64,000 nt of DNA, taken from Erythrobasidium yunnanense. Its lineage: Eukaryota; Basidiomycota; Cystobasidiomycetes; Erythrobasidiales; Erythrobasidiaceae. Under the pieces are notes generated by a model. The model did no database searches and was not told the DNA's origin. It was given only the letters and a program-made list of their open reading frames with translations. The stretch covers positions 4,511,652 through 4,575,651 of the forward strand of contig BCJC01000001.1 in assembly GCA_001600175.1 (NCBI GenBank), given 5' to 3'. Shown piece by piece: positions 46,859 through 58,278 of this stretch; positions within the stretch are counted from its first letter, which is position 1, and every line of letters begins with the position of its first letter. The position numbers were made by a program, and so were the translations under genes.

Positions 46859-49800
46859 TTATGGCGAGAATGCCTTCTTGACCTTCTGGAAGAAGGAGGA
46901 CTTGCGCTTCCTATCAGCTGGAGTGGCTGGGGTGGACGGAGCAGTCTTGTATGCGCCGTCTGTGTGAGCACTTGCAGGCGTACCAGCCTCCGCTACACCA
47001 GACTTCTTAGGCGTGGTAGGAGGAAGGGAAGTAGCTGCTCCTGCACCAGATGCGACGCCGAGGCTAGAGCCAGTCTCCTTCTTTGCAGCTCCTGGTACGG
47101 CCGTTGAAGTTGTAGATGGCTTGGTCTTGTCAGCTGCAGCTGTGCCGGTCACACCGCTGGCTGTAGCTGCGGATCCTCGCTTGGCCAGATCGGCTGTAGG
47201 TGTAGACAGCTTCTTGTCGTTGTCTGGCAAGATTCTCGAGCTGGGGGTAGAGGAGCCCTTCTTGGGCGTGCTGGGTGCACTTCCAGTAGTAGTAGGTACA
47301 GGAGGCGTAGTGGTGGTCTTGGCAGAGTCGTCCTTGGAAGGATCGATCTTGGAGACTCGTCGCTTCAGCTTATCGGTGAAGCTACTTCCTTCCTTCTTGC
47401 CGATGGTGCTGGCAGGCGTGGCTGTAGTCTTGCTATCGGTGGCAGTACCAACCGAAGTAGCTGGGACAGTGGGCACGGTCTGCTTCACCTCGCTGGCGAC
47501 CTCCTTCTTTAGCTCGGCAGGAGCAGCTGTCTGACCAGATGATGCTCCGGTTGCAACGTTGGAGCCTGTGACTGCACCGGCAGGAGCTGAACCTTGGCCG
47601 GTACCAGTAGATGTAGCAGGCACCGTAGGGACGGTCTGCTTGACTTCGCTTGCAATTTCCTGCTTCAACTCTTTGACAGCAGAGGGCGCGGCGGTACCAT
47701 TAGGACCGGACGATCCTGTGCCGATGTATGAACCAGTTGCTGCTCTTGGTGAAGCTTCTCTGGTCTCGCCATAGTATGATGGCTTGCTGGAGTCGCTCGC
47801 TGTGCTGGTGTTTGTAGCGGTTACGGGAGCAGGGACTGGAGCTGCGGAGCTTGACAGAGCAGGAGCGATGCCGCTTGAGGCTGTTGGTGAGAAAGCGCGG
47901 TTAACTGAGCGTCAGTAAGAGGGTCGGTTGCAGTAGTGGTTTTGTTGGAAATCATGAAAAGGACAAGGGGAAAGAAAGCAAACTCACTCTTAGCTGAAGA
48001 AACTGGGGCAATGGAAGAGACCCTACCCTCTGCGCTAGCTCCAATGCTGGCAAGGGCGCCAGCGATTGCACCTCCGAGAGACTCGACAGCATGTGTGACT
48101 TCCAACTTTGTGTGCTGCAGGTCGACGGCACCGAACTCCTTTGCGATCTTCGCTACTCCATCGTTGGTGGCAATGGGTGCAAGAGCGGCTGCGGGCTCTT
48201 TGGGGCTCGAAGCTTGTGCAGTGGGTGCTGGATGAGCTTTCAAGGCCGAGCTGACCTGAGTTCCAGAAGGAACGGTCGGTACGGATGCCTGAGAGTTCTG
48301 GAGACCGAACGCTGGAGTCTGCGTAGCGGTTCGTGGACCCTCGCTAGCTACTGTTCCGGTCGTGTGTGCATCACCCTCGATCGCATGTACAACTCGCTCA
48401 GCAGCGTGCTGGGCAGCGACAGTAGCTGCAGAAGCGATGTGAGAGATGGCACTGAAGAGGCCTTGTCCTTCTTGGACGTGGGTGCCGGGTGCTACAGGTG
48501 CATCGCGAGTGGGAGCTGGCAAAGGTGCTTTTGTGCCGGTAGTCGAAGTGGAAGAAGGTACAGCAGTCGCTGAGCTTGTGTTGGTCGACTTCGAGACATT
48601 GGCAACAGCATCACGAGCGCTTTCCTTCGCAACAGCTGCAGCGCCAGCGACACCGCCAGCAACGACACCAGCAGCAGCAGCGATACCGGCAGCAGCAGTA
48701 CCAACAGCATTGCTAGCAGTCTCCGCTGCAGTGTTTGCTGAAGGAAGGTTACTCGTTGCGCCTTGCAAAGTGGATGCAGGAGATCCTGCAATGTATGATC
48801 CGGTTGCTGCTTTTGGTGTAGCCTCTCGAGTCTCGCCGAAGTACGATGGCTTGCCAGTCGCGTGAGTAGCGTTGGATGAAGTAGATCCTGGTGCAGTAGT
48901 ACCGTTGGGGACCAGAGCGACGTTGGACTCGGTGCCCGTGACACCAGAATGGGACAGATGAGCCGCGTTCGCATCGGTCTTTGCGGTACCAGCGGAGTTG
49001 GCAAGAGCGTGCTTGCTCTCTAGAGTAGGTCCTGCGAGATCTGTCTTTGCGAGATCTGATAATCCGGAACATCAGTCACTGTCAAGGCTCGCTTTGTGAA
49101 AGACGGCCTACCGCGATCTGATACGCCATGACCGGAAGGAGTAGCTTCCACGACACCAGGAGCGACCTTTTCAACCTTATCTGTTACTGGCTCGGCAGTG
49201 GAGCTGCCGCTTCCGACAACACTATGACTGTTTGGCGGGAGAGCAGTTGGAGAGCCGACTACTACTGGTTCTTCTCGAGGATTTGACGTAGATCCAATGA
49301 CTGGGCCATCCAAAGCCTGCTTCTCTGGGACTGCGAACGAGATTTTGGGATTTAAGCAGGCTGGACGGAGAAAGACCTTTGAGACTGGCGAATTTTGCCT
49401 ACCTTGGAACACGTTGTTGACTAGTCCATCACTTCCAGTCTCTGTAGGCTCGCTATCGACGGTCTTCCACTCGCCGTTGATGATGTACTGTTGTTTGCGA
49501 AATCAGCGCCTTCTTCAAGCAGGAAAGCCAGGCCTTTGACGGCGCGGCTGGACGCAGAATATGTCTGACCTTGTATAGCACTTTCTGGCCGTATGGTAGA
49601 TCCTGTTGCACCGTGCGAAACTATCAGCGCTCGTTCTTTTGGGCTTTGCATTTCCCTTTGAGCTGGGGCTGTTGAGATGGCACTCACGACCGAGGTGATG
49701 AAGTAGAGGCCAGGAATCTTGGTTAGGACATGACGGCCCCTGTTAGAAGTACAGAAAAGCAAAGAAAAGCCTTAGAAGACCGTCTTGACAGTGGACACAT

Positions 49801-49912
49801 GGCAGGTAATCTTTCCGAACTTTTGCCAGTTGCACCACGATCCTGTGACTTCGACAGATTGGTACGATGTATCGTAAAGAATGAAATCTCGCTTAAAGGA
49901 GTCGCCGTCCAT
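46859..49912 (-). CDS. AMPK-type glycogen-binding domain protein (Mdg1/Crp1-like)
   Basis: Seven exons, 49821-49912, 49688-49739, 49571-49603, 49403-49487, 49112-49330, 47988-49055 and 46859-47880, give 856 residues. The N-terminal 100 residues form an AMPK1-CBM/E-set domain: VEVTGSWCNWQK, GLYFITSV, DLPYGQKVLYKYIINGEW and VDSEPTE, as in yeast Mdg1 and Crp1, which are linked to pheromone signalling and cruciform DNA binding. The rest is low-complexity Ala/Thr/Ser sequence with internal duplications (KPSYFGETREA / KPSYYGETREA; SEVKQTVPTVPATS twice) and closes with a basic end (RKRKSSFFQKVKKAFSP), also seen in the family. The intron before 47880 is 107 nt, long for this region. Confidence 0.8.
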
Positions 49913-50159
49913 CGTTGCAGGGCTTTTCGGTTGGGAGAAGAAAGAAGTCGGGAAAGATGAAGTCACGCAGCAAAGGCTCGATCAAATAGGTCAGAAAGGT
50001 GTAGGAAGCTGTACAGGCAGTCTTCTTACGCCTGACACTATCCGTACATCGTGCACGCATTCTTCCGCCTAGCTACATCGGGCTCTATCTAATACAGACT
50101 TGAACAAGCTTCGTCATGACACATTCTGATTCACCATAAAGAGCCTGAGAGCAACATTC

Positions 50160-51595
50160 CTACACGTCGTTGGCGGCTTGCTCAGCCCCGCTTATTAGCA
50201 ATCTTTCCCTCTCGGAACCTGCTCTCCGGATGAAAAGCCGAATAAGACGTGCTTGTATGGAAGCAGGCCATCTTCGTGCGCGCTGTAACAGTACGCGAAC
50301 AAGGGACTTGAAGAGGAAGGCAGCCAAGGCCGGGGCTTCCTCTTCTTCCGCAGGCTGTTCCCCTTCAAGACCGTCGTCTGCATCAACGGGTGCAGGCGAG
50401 TTCTGTCGCTTGGCGAGGTGGATGTAGATGATGCCCTTGTTCGCCTTGTCTATATCGAAGCCGAAGTTGTGCCTGTCAACAGGTCAGCTCCCTCCGCCGA
50501 CTCGGTTCTAACGCCTGCTGTTCCGAACAAAGCAGGCTTACACTTCAGCGAATGCAGTCACTGCAGATTGAGCATGGCACAGACCGTCCGCTCCAGGATG
50601 GAAGCCGGTGCAGACGACGATCTGCTTCATGTCACGTCGAATGGCTGCCTGTAGACTTGCACTCAAGCCGGAGCTGACTGACATCAGAACGTAGAACGTG
50701 AGTCTTACCTCTACAAAGTTGTGCAGCTTCTCCAGCGCAGCTCCGATGGGCAGGTCGTGCAGATTAATCATAAAGTCGAATGCCACTTTCCGATTTTTCT
50801 CTGCCGGGATGTCCATCAGTATAAGGTGTAACTGCCATGACATCCATGGTCACTGACTCTGGAATGTCTTTTGAGCTTTGATCAGCTTGGCGGCCTTGTC
50901 TCTATAGTCGGAGAGCTCTTGCTCCCTGATCAAACTCTTGAGGTGCTCTTTCATGTCTGAGATGTCCGTTTCTTTATATTTTCGCGGACATTCATTGTGC
51001 AGCTCGGACAGCACAAAGTCGACCTGTGCCTTGTACAGCAGATGCTGGATCTCCAGGATCGGTCTCTGCGAGCAATATTCAGCCTGTAGAAGAGGGAGGA
51101 AGCGGAAGCGGAATGAGCATGTCCTTACCGACGAACGATGATCTGATTTGTCCGCTTTGCGGTATGCGGTCCCCAAGACTGAGCTAACGGTTTTCCAATA
51201 GACAGACTCTGTGTGCAGTCTCAGTCTGTGAAGGAAGCTGATTTCATATGGCACAAACCTGAGAGCTGCCACGCTTCTTCAGGAGGATGCTTGAATTGGC
51301 ACTGCTCTTTGTGCTTGCAGACGCCTTTCAACCACTTAACGCAAGGACGCTTTGCATGGTACCACAGAGGATCTATTGCTACGTCAGCATTACAGGCGAT
51401 GCAGACGACGAGTCAGACGTTACGATGGCCTGCGATACTGAATTGCTCTATGCGATGGTCGAAGGTACAGCTAGTACCCTTGTCGCAGCGACTGTAGTAA
51501 TAGGGTATGCATTTCTGTTGCATAGCTCCTGATTGATAGTTTGCAGCCCGGTGACCTGTGAAGTCGGCCTCGGCAGAATCGCTTGGATGGGTCAT
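50160..51595 (-). CDS. Tandem CCCH zinc finger and Smr domain protein
   Basis: Seven exons, 51424-51595, 51259-51378, 51129-51208, 50858-51083, 50709-50800, 50542-50648 and 50160-50472, give 369 residues. Two CCCH fingers of spacing C-x7-C-x5-C-x3-H lie at residues 29-47 (CIPYYYSRCDKGTSC) and 70-88 (CVKWLKGVCKHKEQC), so RNA binding is likely. A helical Lys/Glu-rich segment follows, then an Smr-like domain from about residue 200: INLHDLPIGAALEKLHNFVE, MKQIVVCTGFHPG and VHNFGFDIDKANKGIIYIHL. Smr domains are often RNA endonucleases, acting for example in no-go decay. The C-terminal 60 residues are basic and unassigned, and that end is less certain. Confidence 0.8.
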
Positions 51596-51682
51596 GCTTG
51601 TTCGAAGTGTTGCGCCAGCAGATGAAGAGCGTAGTGAATTGTAGGAAAGAGAGAGAGAGCTTGGAAAGATACTAAAGACAGA

Positions 51683-52062
51683 TTATTGCTGGTCATCATT
51701 GGCGACAGCTCCCGTGACTGAACACCCGATTGACGTCCATCAGTCAAACGTCACAGAGGCTGAGAACAAAAGCTCACCGATCAGTGCGACAGCCGCCGTT
51801 ACGGGTGATACTTGTATTTCTTCCAGTGCGTTCTAGCGTTCCATTCTGCGCATGCGTTCAGTGGAGATACGGCGAAGGGTATGGAAGAGGTGGTACAGTT
51901 AATTAGCTGGCGATGCACGATTTGCTTGAGAGCATCCCGATCAGAGAGCATGCAGCCGGAGAAATAGTCAGCTAGCCAAGCATTCAAAGAAGAGACAGCT
52001 GCCTCGAGGATGCAGGAAAGTAATAAGTGAAACATGTCAAGCAGAAGTCTAGAGCGTAACAT
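51683..52062 (-). CDS. Possible small gene, unrecognised
   Basis: Three exons (51871-52062, 51778-51832 and 51683-51717) join in frame to a 93-residue protein with a strongly hydrophobic start (MLRSRLLLDMFHLLLSC) and a small-residue end (SPVTAAVALIVTGAVANDDQ). The second intron is convincing (GTGAGC donor, TGACTGATGG branch region, GTTCAG acceptor, 60 nt). The first, with GTATCT donor and 38 nt, is weaker. I recognise no family. It could be a fragment of a gene whose 5' exons I have misjudged. Confidence 0.3.
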
Positions 52063-52135
52063 ATAGCGGACAAGTCATCATATCAGCACCTCCAGTCACC
52101 CCGCCCCATCAACCCAGAAGCGGCGTCTGAGCAGC

Positions 52136-52825
52136 TTAAGGCTTGAAGTCTAGCTTCATGAGGACAATCTTGAGATGCTTCTTCATCTTGGCAAACTCTT
52201 CATCGGTATACTTGTTGTCTTCCTTAGCTTTGGTCGACAGAGCGGGGACCAAGAAGTCAAGATGAGCTTGGGCCAGAGTGCGCTCTTTCTCCTTCTTATC
52301 GGCCTAGAGTGCAGGGAGGGCATTAGCGAGCGAAGATATAAGGATTTTAAGCATGACTTACAGTTTGACGGACATGTCCGATGTTAGGCTTGGACGAGTC
52401 TGGAAGACCAAGAACGACCAGGATGTCCTTGACGTCGGCATGCTCTGCGACAGGCTTCAGGTAAGCCAGATGCTTGTTTAGAAGCAGACATGCAACCTAC
52501 CCGGAAAGTACAGCTCGTCTTCGCTAGCGGGAGGGTGAGAACCTCCGCACCATCCGGTACAGGTATCGCCCATAAGGAAGGCTTTGCAAGGTTCGACGGA
52601 ACCCTCATCGTCTCCCCAAGCGCCATCTCCATTGTTGTCATCGTCGAAGGAGCTGGCAGCGCCTTTCGAGGGAGAGAAGGGAGTAGCAGAGCGCCAGGGA
52701 TCAGAGCCTTTGAGGCCGGGAGTCTTGGGTCGAGCATCACCCCAGCCATCGCTGATGGACATAGCGCGCATGGCGGGAGACATGCCCCATGAGTCGGCTA
52801 CTTTGGGAGACTTGGTTGCTGCCAT
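52136..52825 (-). CDS. Small protein with CCCH-like motif, function unknown
   Basis: Three exons, 52501-52825, 52362-52444 and 52136-52303, give 191 residues. The N-terminal half is Ser/Pro/Asp-rich with W-G motifs (SWGMSP, DGWGDA, DPWRS, GAWGDDEG). A CCCH-like cluster follows (CKAFLMGDTCTGWCGGSH: C-x8-C-x3-C-x3-H, with a shorter middle spacing than classical fingers). The C-terminal half is helical and charged (EHADVKDILVVLGLPDSSKP, FAKMKKHLKIVLMKLDFKP). Frame forces the intron 1 acceptor at CCTGTCGCAG. I recognise no named family. Confidence 0.7.
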
Positions 52826-53048
52826 TGTATGTTGTATGAAGTATAGGTGAGAGCAGGGAGCAGGATAAGGCTGCGGTAGTGGTTGGGAGGAAGAGAAGCA
52901 GAGGAGAGCAGAGATTTCGCTATTTGAGGTCGATGCACAACAGACGATGACCAACTTTGTAAGTTGGGTTCAGCAGGCAGACAATGACCTCCTCCGACTA
53001 GCCCGGGCGAGCAGTGCTAGCCACCTCCACGTTCGATAAGGCTCTCCG

Positions 53049-53850
53049 TCAATTGAAGCGTACTTCTGAAACAGGTCCGTTATAATAGGCGGCATTATTG
53101 CGAGCCAAGGTCGCGATCTGTTCTGCTGTAGCAGGTACGATAGACACGCTTTGTTGAACACATACGAGAATACGTCAGTGAATGTAAGACAAGAGTACAA
53201 GTCTTGTCTTACAAGATGCGCCCGTTCGGCATGGCGCTCGTGTTTGGCTCCGAATGTATCGTAGATGTATGTGGCCCTACTAGCCAGCATACCATTTCGC
53301 CCTTGCTGATCTGATACGTCTCTACTCCTTCGAGTTGTTCGGCTAGAGCGAGTCGCGGCTGCTTCTTTGCAGGATCGCTGATTGCAGCCGACTGCTGCTC
53401 GTAACTTTGTCGAACAGCCAGGTGCATATCCGGATCGTCTGTACCGTAGAACACTGTGCCAGGGCCTAGTAAAACAGTCCCAATTTTGATGATGGGCGGA
53501 TCATCCGGTTTCTGCAGCCAGTATTTCCCGTCATCTCCATCGTGGTGCGGATTTGGGATGTTGAAAGCGGTGTTTTGCCTCTCGACCCGCACAGTGAGGC
53601 ATACCGAGCTTCTCTCAGCAGTCATATATCGAGCTTGTGCATGGTGCACGAACTCCTTCAACGCCTGCTCGAAGTCCCCAAGAATGCCATTCTGGGCTGC
53701 CCACTGAACAGCATAGTACACTGCGTGATCTAGGCTGTAGCTGAAGTAGTTGAAATTGCGTTCCACTGGTTTCCTGGGGTGTACAGCGGCCAGACGGACA
53801 CTGCAAGGCGCTTCGGCCTCTGCATATCGCACAAATTCGACTAGAGGCAT
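53049..53850 (-). CDS. Conserved fungal protein of unknown function
   Basis: Two exons, 53213-53850 and 53049-53148, give 245 residues. The pattern resembles a fungal family of about 250 residues with HxDG-x(n)-GP...FY and WLVGP...HSEP segments: here IPNPHHDGDDGKYW, KIGTVLLGPGTVFYG and MVCWLVGPHTSTIHSEPN, then GRIFVSIVPAT formed by the join. Histidines and acids in these positions hint at a cupin- or dioxygenase-like metal site, but that is inference. The 5' splice site lies in a perfect 12-bp inverted repeat (53183-53213), listed separately. Confidence 0.75.
53183..53213 (-). repeat. Perfect 12-bp inverted repeat over a 5' splice site
   Basis: TGTAAGACAAGA, a 7-nt spacer, then TCTTGTCTTACA. 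In the transcript of the minus-strand gene it would fold as a 12-bp hairpin that includes the exon edge and the whole GTAAGA donor at 53212. Confidence 0.8.
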
Positions 53851-54171
53851 TGTCGCCGGTCGTTAGCTGTGATGGGAGAGTGTGAACAGTTCAGGCTTGA
53901 ATGCGCAGGTGAAAATGCGAAGTCCAGGCTGGGCCATGCAGACAGCCGGTCGAGCAGAGGCGACGTCGGATCCGGAGCTTTCGAGGCAGTATAAGCGGGA
54001 CAGATGGCAGCATCGTGCTTAGAAGTAGCCTTTGTATCGTATAATCAGATGTTTCTTTGCGCGAAAGAATCGTGAAGAAACTAACCTGAAAAGCTGCAGA
54101 ATGTCTTTCATCCTCAGCCCAAGTCGCAAGAAAGCAAGCATAGCCAATATAGCTGCGCGAGTACCGACACG
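53851..54171. other. Divergent promoter region
   Basis: About 320 bp between two divergently transcribed genes, presumably both promoters. No open frame of note. Confidence 0.5.
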
Positions 54172-54783
54172 ATGCTGGGCTTGAAGGCGACCATGGTAGC
54201 GATCTCCAAGAACTCCGAAAGTCTGGCGCAAAAGAGCTGATACCGAAAGTGCCAGGCGGTCATTGACAACTCCGGCGCTTTAGTTGCTGAATGCGTCAAC
54301 GTGCTCAAAGTCAAGACTGGACATGGCCTTGCTCGCACTGGTTAGCTGACTCTCTCTTCCCTGGCCGCGCTTCCCAAGACCTTCCAATCTGACGTTTGTC
54401 GTGACTTTCGCAGGCGACGAGATTGTCGTAGTCGTCAAGAAAGCTCGTCCGGTACCTACTGGAACAGCGCCCGGCTCAGCTGCTGCAAACAAAGTCAGAA
54501 GAGGAGATGTCAGGCGAGCAGTCATTGTGCGCACCAAGAAGGAAACGCGGCGGCCGGATGGCAGATGGATACGCTTCGATGACAATGCTGCAGTGTTGCT
54601 GAACAATAAAGTAAGCAGACTTTCACTTGGCGAGCAAGGACGCTCCATACAGGCAAGATCTCTGATCTGCTTATGGATTGGCAGCGCGAACTGTTAGGAA
54701 CAAGAGTAAACGGCGTAGTCGCTGCGGAACTACGCGAAAAAGGCTGGAGCAGGATATGCTCGTTGGCTTCCAAAGTTGCATGA
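54172..54783 (+). CDS. MRPL38: Mitochondrial ribosomal protein uL14m
   Basis: Mitochondrial large-subunit protein of the bacterial L14 family, which sits at the subunit interface. Four exons, 54172-54195, 54250-54340, 54414-54610 and 54685-54783, give 136 residues. Conserved: [91 protein letters not shown] and CSLASKVA at the end. The start in the 24-nt first exon gives MLGLKATM, fitting the family's MI-x-L start. Confidence 0.92.
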
Positions 54784-55477
54784 TCTGGCTCTATCTCAAG
54801 ATCTGCCCTTCCTTCGTCTCAACCGCAAGACCGCAAGATATCCGTCGCAACATACCTCACCTCGTTTCTCGATTACAGTACAGGTCCAAATGTTGTAGCC
54901 ATGAACTCACGCCAGCGCCTCAGTGAAAGCAACAAAGCAAATTATCCTCGTCTCACCTGACTCCGACACGCTGGCGACGGGAGTCGCGTCGATGCACCTC
55001 TGCGCTGGTGTTGGCACAAGTAGCTATATTACGAATCGATAGAAGCCTCGATAGCCCCTCCGGCTGCTCATTATACATAATAGAGCCTTTCCTCCAGCCT
55101 TTTTGGATGTCTGCTTACCGCCAGACTGGTACTGACACTCGGGGTCGTCCCTGCTGTAAGTAAGGCGATTAGGTGCTTTTGCTTATTACGACAGCCCCAA
55201 GCTGTCTCTCCAGGTGATCTCGCTGCCAATCGGCCGCACAAAGCATGGGCTGACATGACTCAGACAGGACTTGATACTTTCTGCTGTAAAGTATATATGC
55301 ATATATTACGTTATAACAAAAGTACCACAAAATGGCCACCGGAACAAGGTTACAGCTCGAGTTGCCGCATGACAGATCTGACAGGTCGCCTTGCCGTTAA
55401 CTTGACCGGGGTGCTCATGTGCAAGTGCCATCTTATCTGTCTGCATTGCTACTCCAACACGCAAAACGTAGCGGAAG
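54784..55477. other. Intergenic region upstream of Dal5-type transporter
   Basis: About 690 bp between uL14m and the transporter start. Scattered short open frames only, none with a recognisable motif. No GATAAG cluster seen, in contrast to the amino-acid permease. Confidence 0.45.
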
Positions 55478-57853
55478 ATGACTGCTTCTGCCGTTCGGGC
55501 AGACTCGCCTACAGCAAGACCTGCGAGCCAAGGTCATCGAGATGAGCCATTCGAGCAAGACGATGCGGTAAAGCCTGCGCAAGAAGACGAGAAGACAGAC
55601 AAAATGCAACATTCAGATATGAAATGTACAGCTATACAGCATGCCGGCGAAAGCGAGAGTGCCGCATCTGACTTTGGCCATATCAGTCACGGATGCTGAG
55701 AACCGGCGGGTCCTGAACAAGATTGACAGGCGTTTGATGCCTATCATGTGTCTCGTATACACGCTGCAATGTAAGTTAAGCTACCGCTTCTCAAACTGAC
55801 CGATGTGCTGAGTCGATTAATAGATATCGACAAATCGGCAATGTGTAAGCTAATCATTCAATTTCCTCGGGTCCACCACTCATTTTCAACATCTACAACA
55901 GCCTACGCTGCGGTATACACGTTCCGCCAGGTAGACCCTCTCTAAGTTAGATCAGTCGACATCGTGCTCACGTAATATTCGCGCAGGACCGGAACCTTAC
56001 AGGACGACAGTATTCCTGGCTAGGGACTGTCTTCTACCTCGGGTACACCATCTTTGAATTTCCAGGCAGCTGGCTCCTCCAGAAAACCAAGACAAGCATC
56101 TTCATGGGCGTCCTCGCGATGGTTTGGGGAAGTCTGCTCGTTTGCATGGCTTTTCCACCCGGTTTCACAGGGCTAGCAGCGCTCAGGACACTACTTGGAG
56201 CAGCGGAAAGTCTGGTCACACCTGGCTTTGCGCTCATCACGGCTAGGTTTTACAAAAGGGAGGAGCAGCCCTTCAGGATCGGTATATGGTACTGCTGTAA
56301 CGGAATAGGAAGCATCCTTGGTGGATTTATGGGTGAGTCGCCTTGCTTACGTGCCGGTTTTGCTGTAGAGTCTGACTACTGTCTGCAGGTTATGGCTCTG
56401 GACGGATCGACATCCCATCGCTCCCGAACTGGGCATGGATCTTTCTGTTGAACGGAATGTGAGAACTGCTTCATTTCTTTGCGCTGGTACGCAGCTAATG
56501 CGCTTGACCTTTATCGTCATACAGACTGACCGTTATGGCTGGCCTTCTTTTCCTGGTCATCTGCCCAAACTCACCTGAAGAAGCTCGTTTCCTCAGCCAG
56601 AGGGAGCGGATCGTAGCTATGGAACGAATCAAGACGAATCAATCCTCCTTGCACGAGAAAGTCATGTCAGTGATAAGATGCATCTTTACTAATAACATCT
56701 AATCATGGGCATACTAATGTTATAATCAACAGCAAATGGCATCAAGTGCGAGAAGCGCTCAATCCCTTTGAGGATCCCCAAGGCTGGCTTCTGGCGATGG
56801 CTACATTCGCTTTGACGGTACCCAACGGCGGCCTCGGTACATACGTACGTTCTCTTAATAGACACATTCACTCTGCTGTGCTTACTTACCCCTCCATGCA
56901 GCTTCATCTAATCCTGCAAGCGTACGGATACAATGCCTTCCAAGCGGTAAGCGTGTGCATCTCGAATACAATAACGGCTGAAACTGAGGAGTTGTGTCTG
57001 TAAGATCCTTCTCGGCCTACCGCAAGGTGCTGTACAAGTGGTTCTGGTTCTTAGCACTACGTACCTTGCACGCAAATATACAAATACGCGAAGTGAGTGA
57101 TGCATGTAAGAGCTCTGTCGTCAGAGTCTGACGTATAGTGTCGCTTGCGCAGTCTATGTATCTTTAGGCGGAGTGCGCATCCCTTCAGATCATGACTTAT
57201 CGGACGAGAAAGCTGAACTCTTCCTCGCGGCGTAGATCGCGCTCGCTCTGTTTGGCATCCTCCTGCAGTACTGTACAACCAAAAATGAAGCACGCCTCTT
57301 CGGATACTACTTGATAGTAGGGTTTGTCGTCGCTTTGGCTCAGCTCTTCGCGATGCCTGCTTCAAACGTAAATGGCTAGTAAGTGTTCCTACTCATGGTT
57401 TATAATGAGAAGAAATGGGTATTGACGCTTCTTCAGCTCCAAAAGGATTACGGTCCAAGCTATGGTCTTTATCGCCTACGGATCCGGTAACGCACTGTTA
57501 GTGGCCATTCTTTCCAGTGTCTTGTAAGTCTGAGAGCTAACAATGCTTGTTGATGTGTCAGCGGTCCCACCTTCTGGAAAGGAGGACAAAAGCCAGCTTA
57601 TCGCGATGGCATGATCACCTGTATCATTGGTTTTTCTGCTTGCATCGTCTTGATGATGATCTTGAGGTGAAGTCCAGCACCATAATCCATGTACCACGAC
57701 TGAGCTGAATTGCGTGATCACAGACTGCACTACATGCGCGAGAACAGTCGACGGGATAAGCGTCAAAGCGCTGCAGGAACGGCAGATCTACCAATCACCG
57801 ACTTTCAAGACATCACAGACATGCAAAACACGTCTTTCAGGTATCTCATGTAA
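55478..57853 (+). CDS. MFS transporter, Dal5/anion:cation symporter family
   Basis: Twelve-helix transporter of the fungal Dal5-like (allantoate/vitamin/organic anion) group. Fifteen exons: 55478-55625, 55687-55770, 55824-55844, 55902-55930, 55987-56332, 56389-56458, 56525-56665, 56733-56844, 56902-56946, 57005-57092, 57153-57172 (20 nt), 57236-57378, 57437-57496, 57562-57666 and 57724-57853, giving 513 residues. Signatures: NRRVLNKIDRRLMPIMCLVY, LQYIDKSAMSYAA, YSWLGTVFYLGYTIFEFPGS, LRTLLGAAESLVTPGFALIT, LVICPNSPEEARFL, GYYLIVGFVVAL and GPTFWKGGQKPAYRDGM. A 66-nt intron after the 20-nt exon removes an in-frame stop. The substrate is not predictable. Confidence 0.9.
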
Positions 57854-58278
57854 TCGAGAACTCCACCCGGCTCTTTTCAAGCGATACTAGCCGGGCTACA
57901 AACAAGCATTGGAGACAGAGCAGAGAGGATGTACAGTTGTGTTAGGGAAGTGTACAGTTTGGAAGGAACGCAGTCGAGCAGTGTCTGTACCGAATCACAG
58001 GCAGTGGCAGTCTGCAGATATCGAAGGAAGGCTGGCTCAGGCAATCGAAGAAGAAAGTCAAAAATCAGAAAGTGCTGTATGTGTAGCCATCTTGCGTTAG
58101 TACATAGATCTGTATCATATGTGCATAAGTATTTGCGTCGACTGATTTGCTTTCATCATTGCCTCTTCGTCCCTTTCGCTTCTCTTCTTTCTCCCAACTT
58201 CGAAATTCTTGCAGGAAAAGTCCAGCAGGAAATCAGCAGCAACTACTAAAACAACTACTACCACATCTACAACGAACA
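57854..58278. other. Intergenic region
   Basis: About 425 bp between the transporter and GIS2. Nothing coding is seen; the last 130 bp are pyrimidine-rich and probably the GIS2 promoter and leader. Confidence 0.5.

Noticed and set aside
47013-48865. Several open frames on the plus strand opposite the Ala/Thr-rich protein
   Set aside because: Same cause: repetitive low-complexity codons. The minus strand carries the CBM domain and consistent introns.
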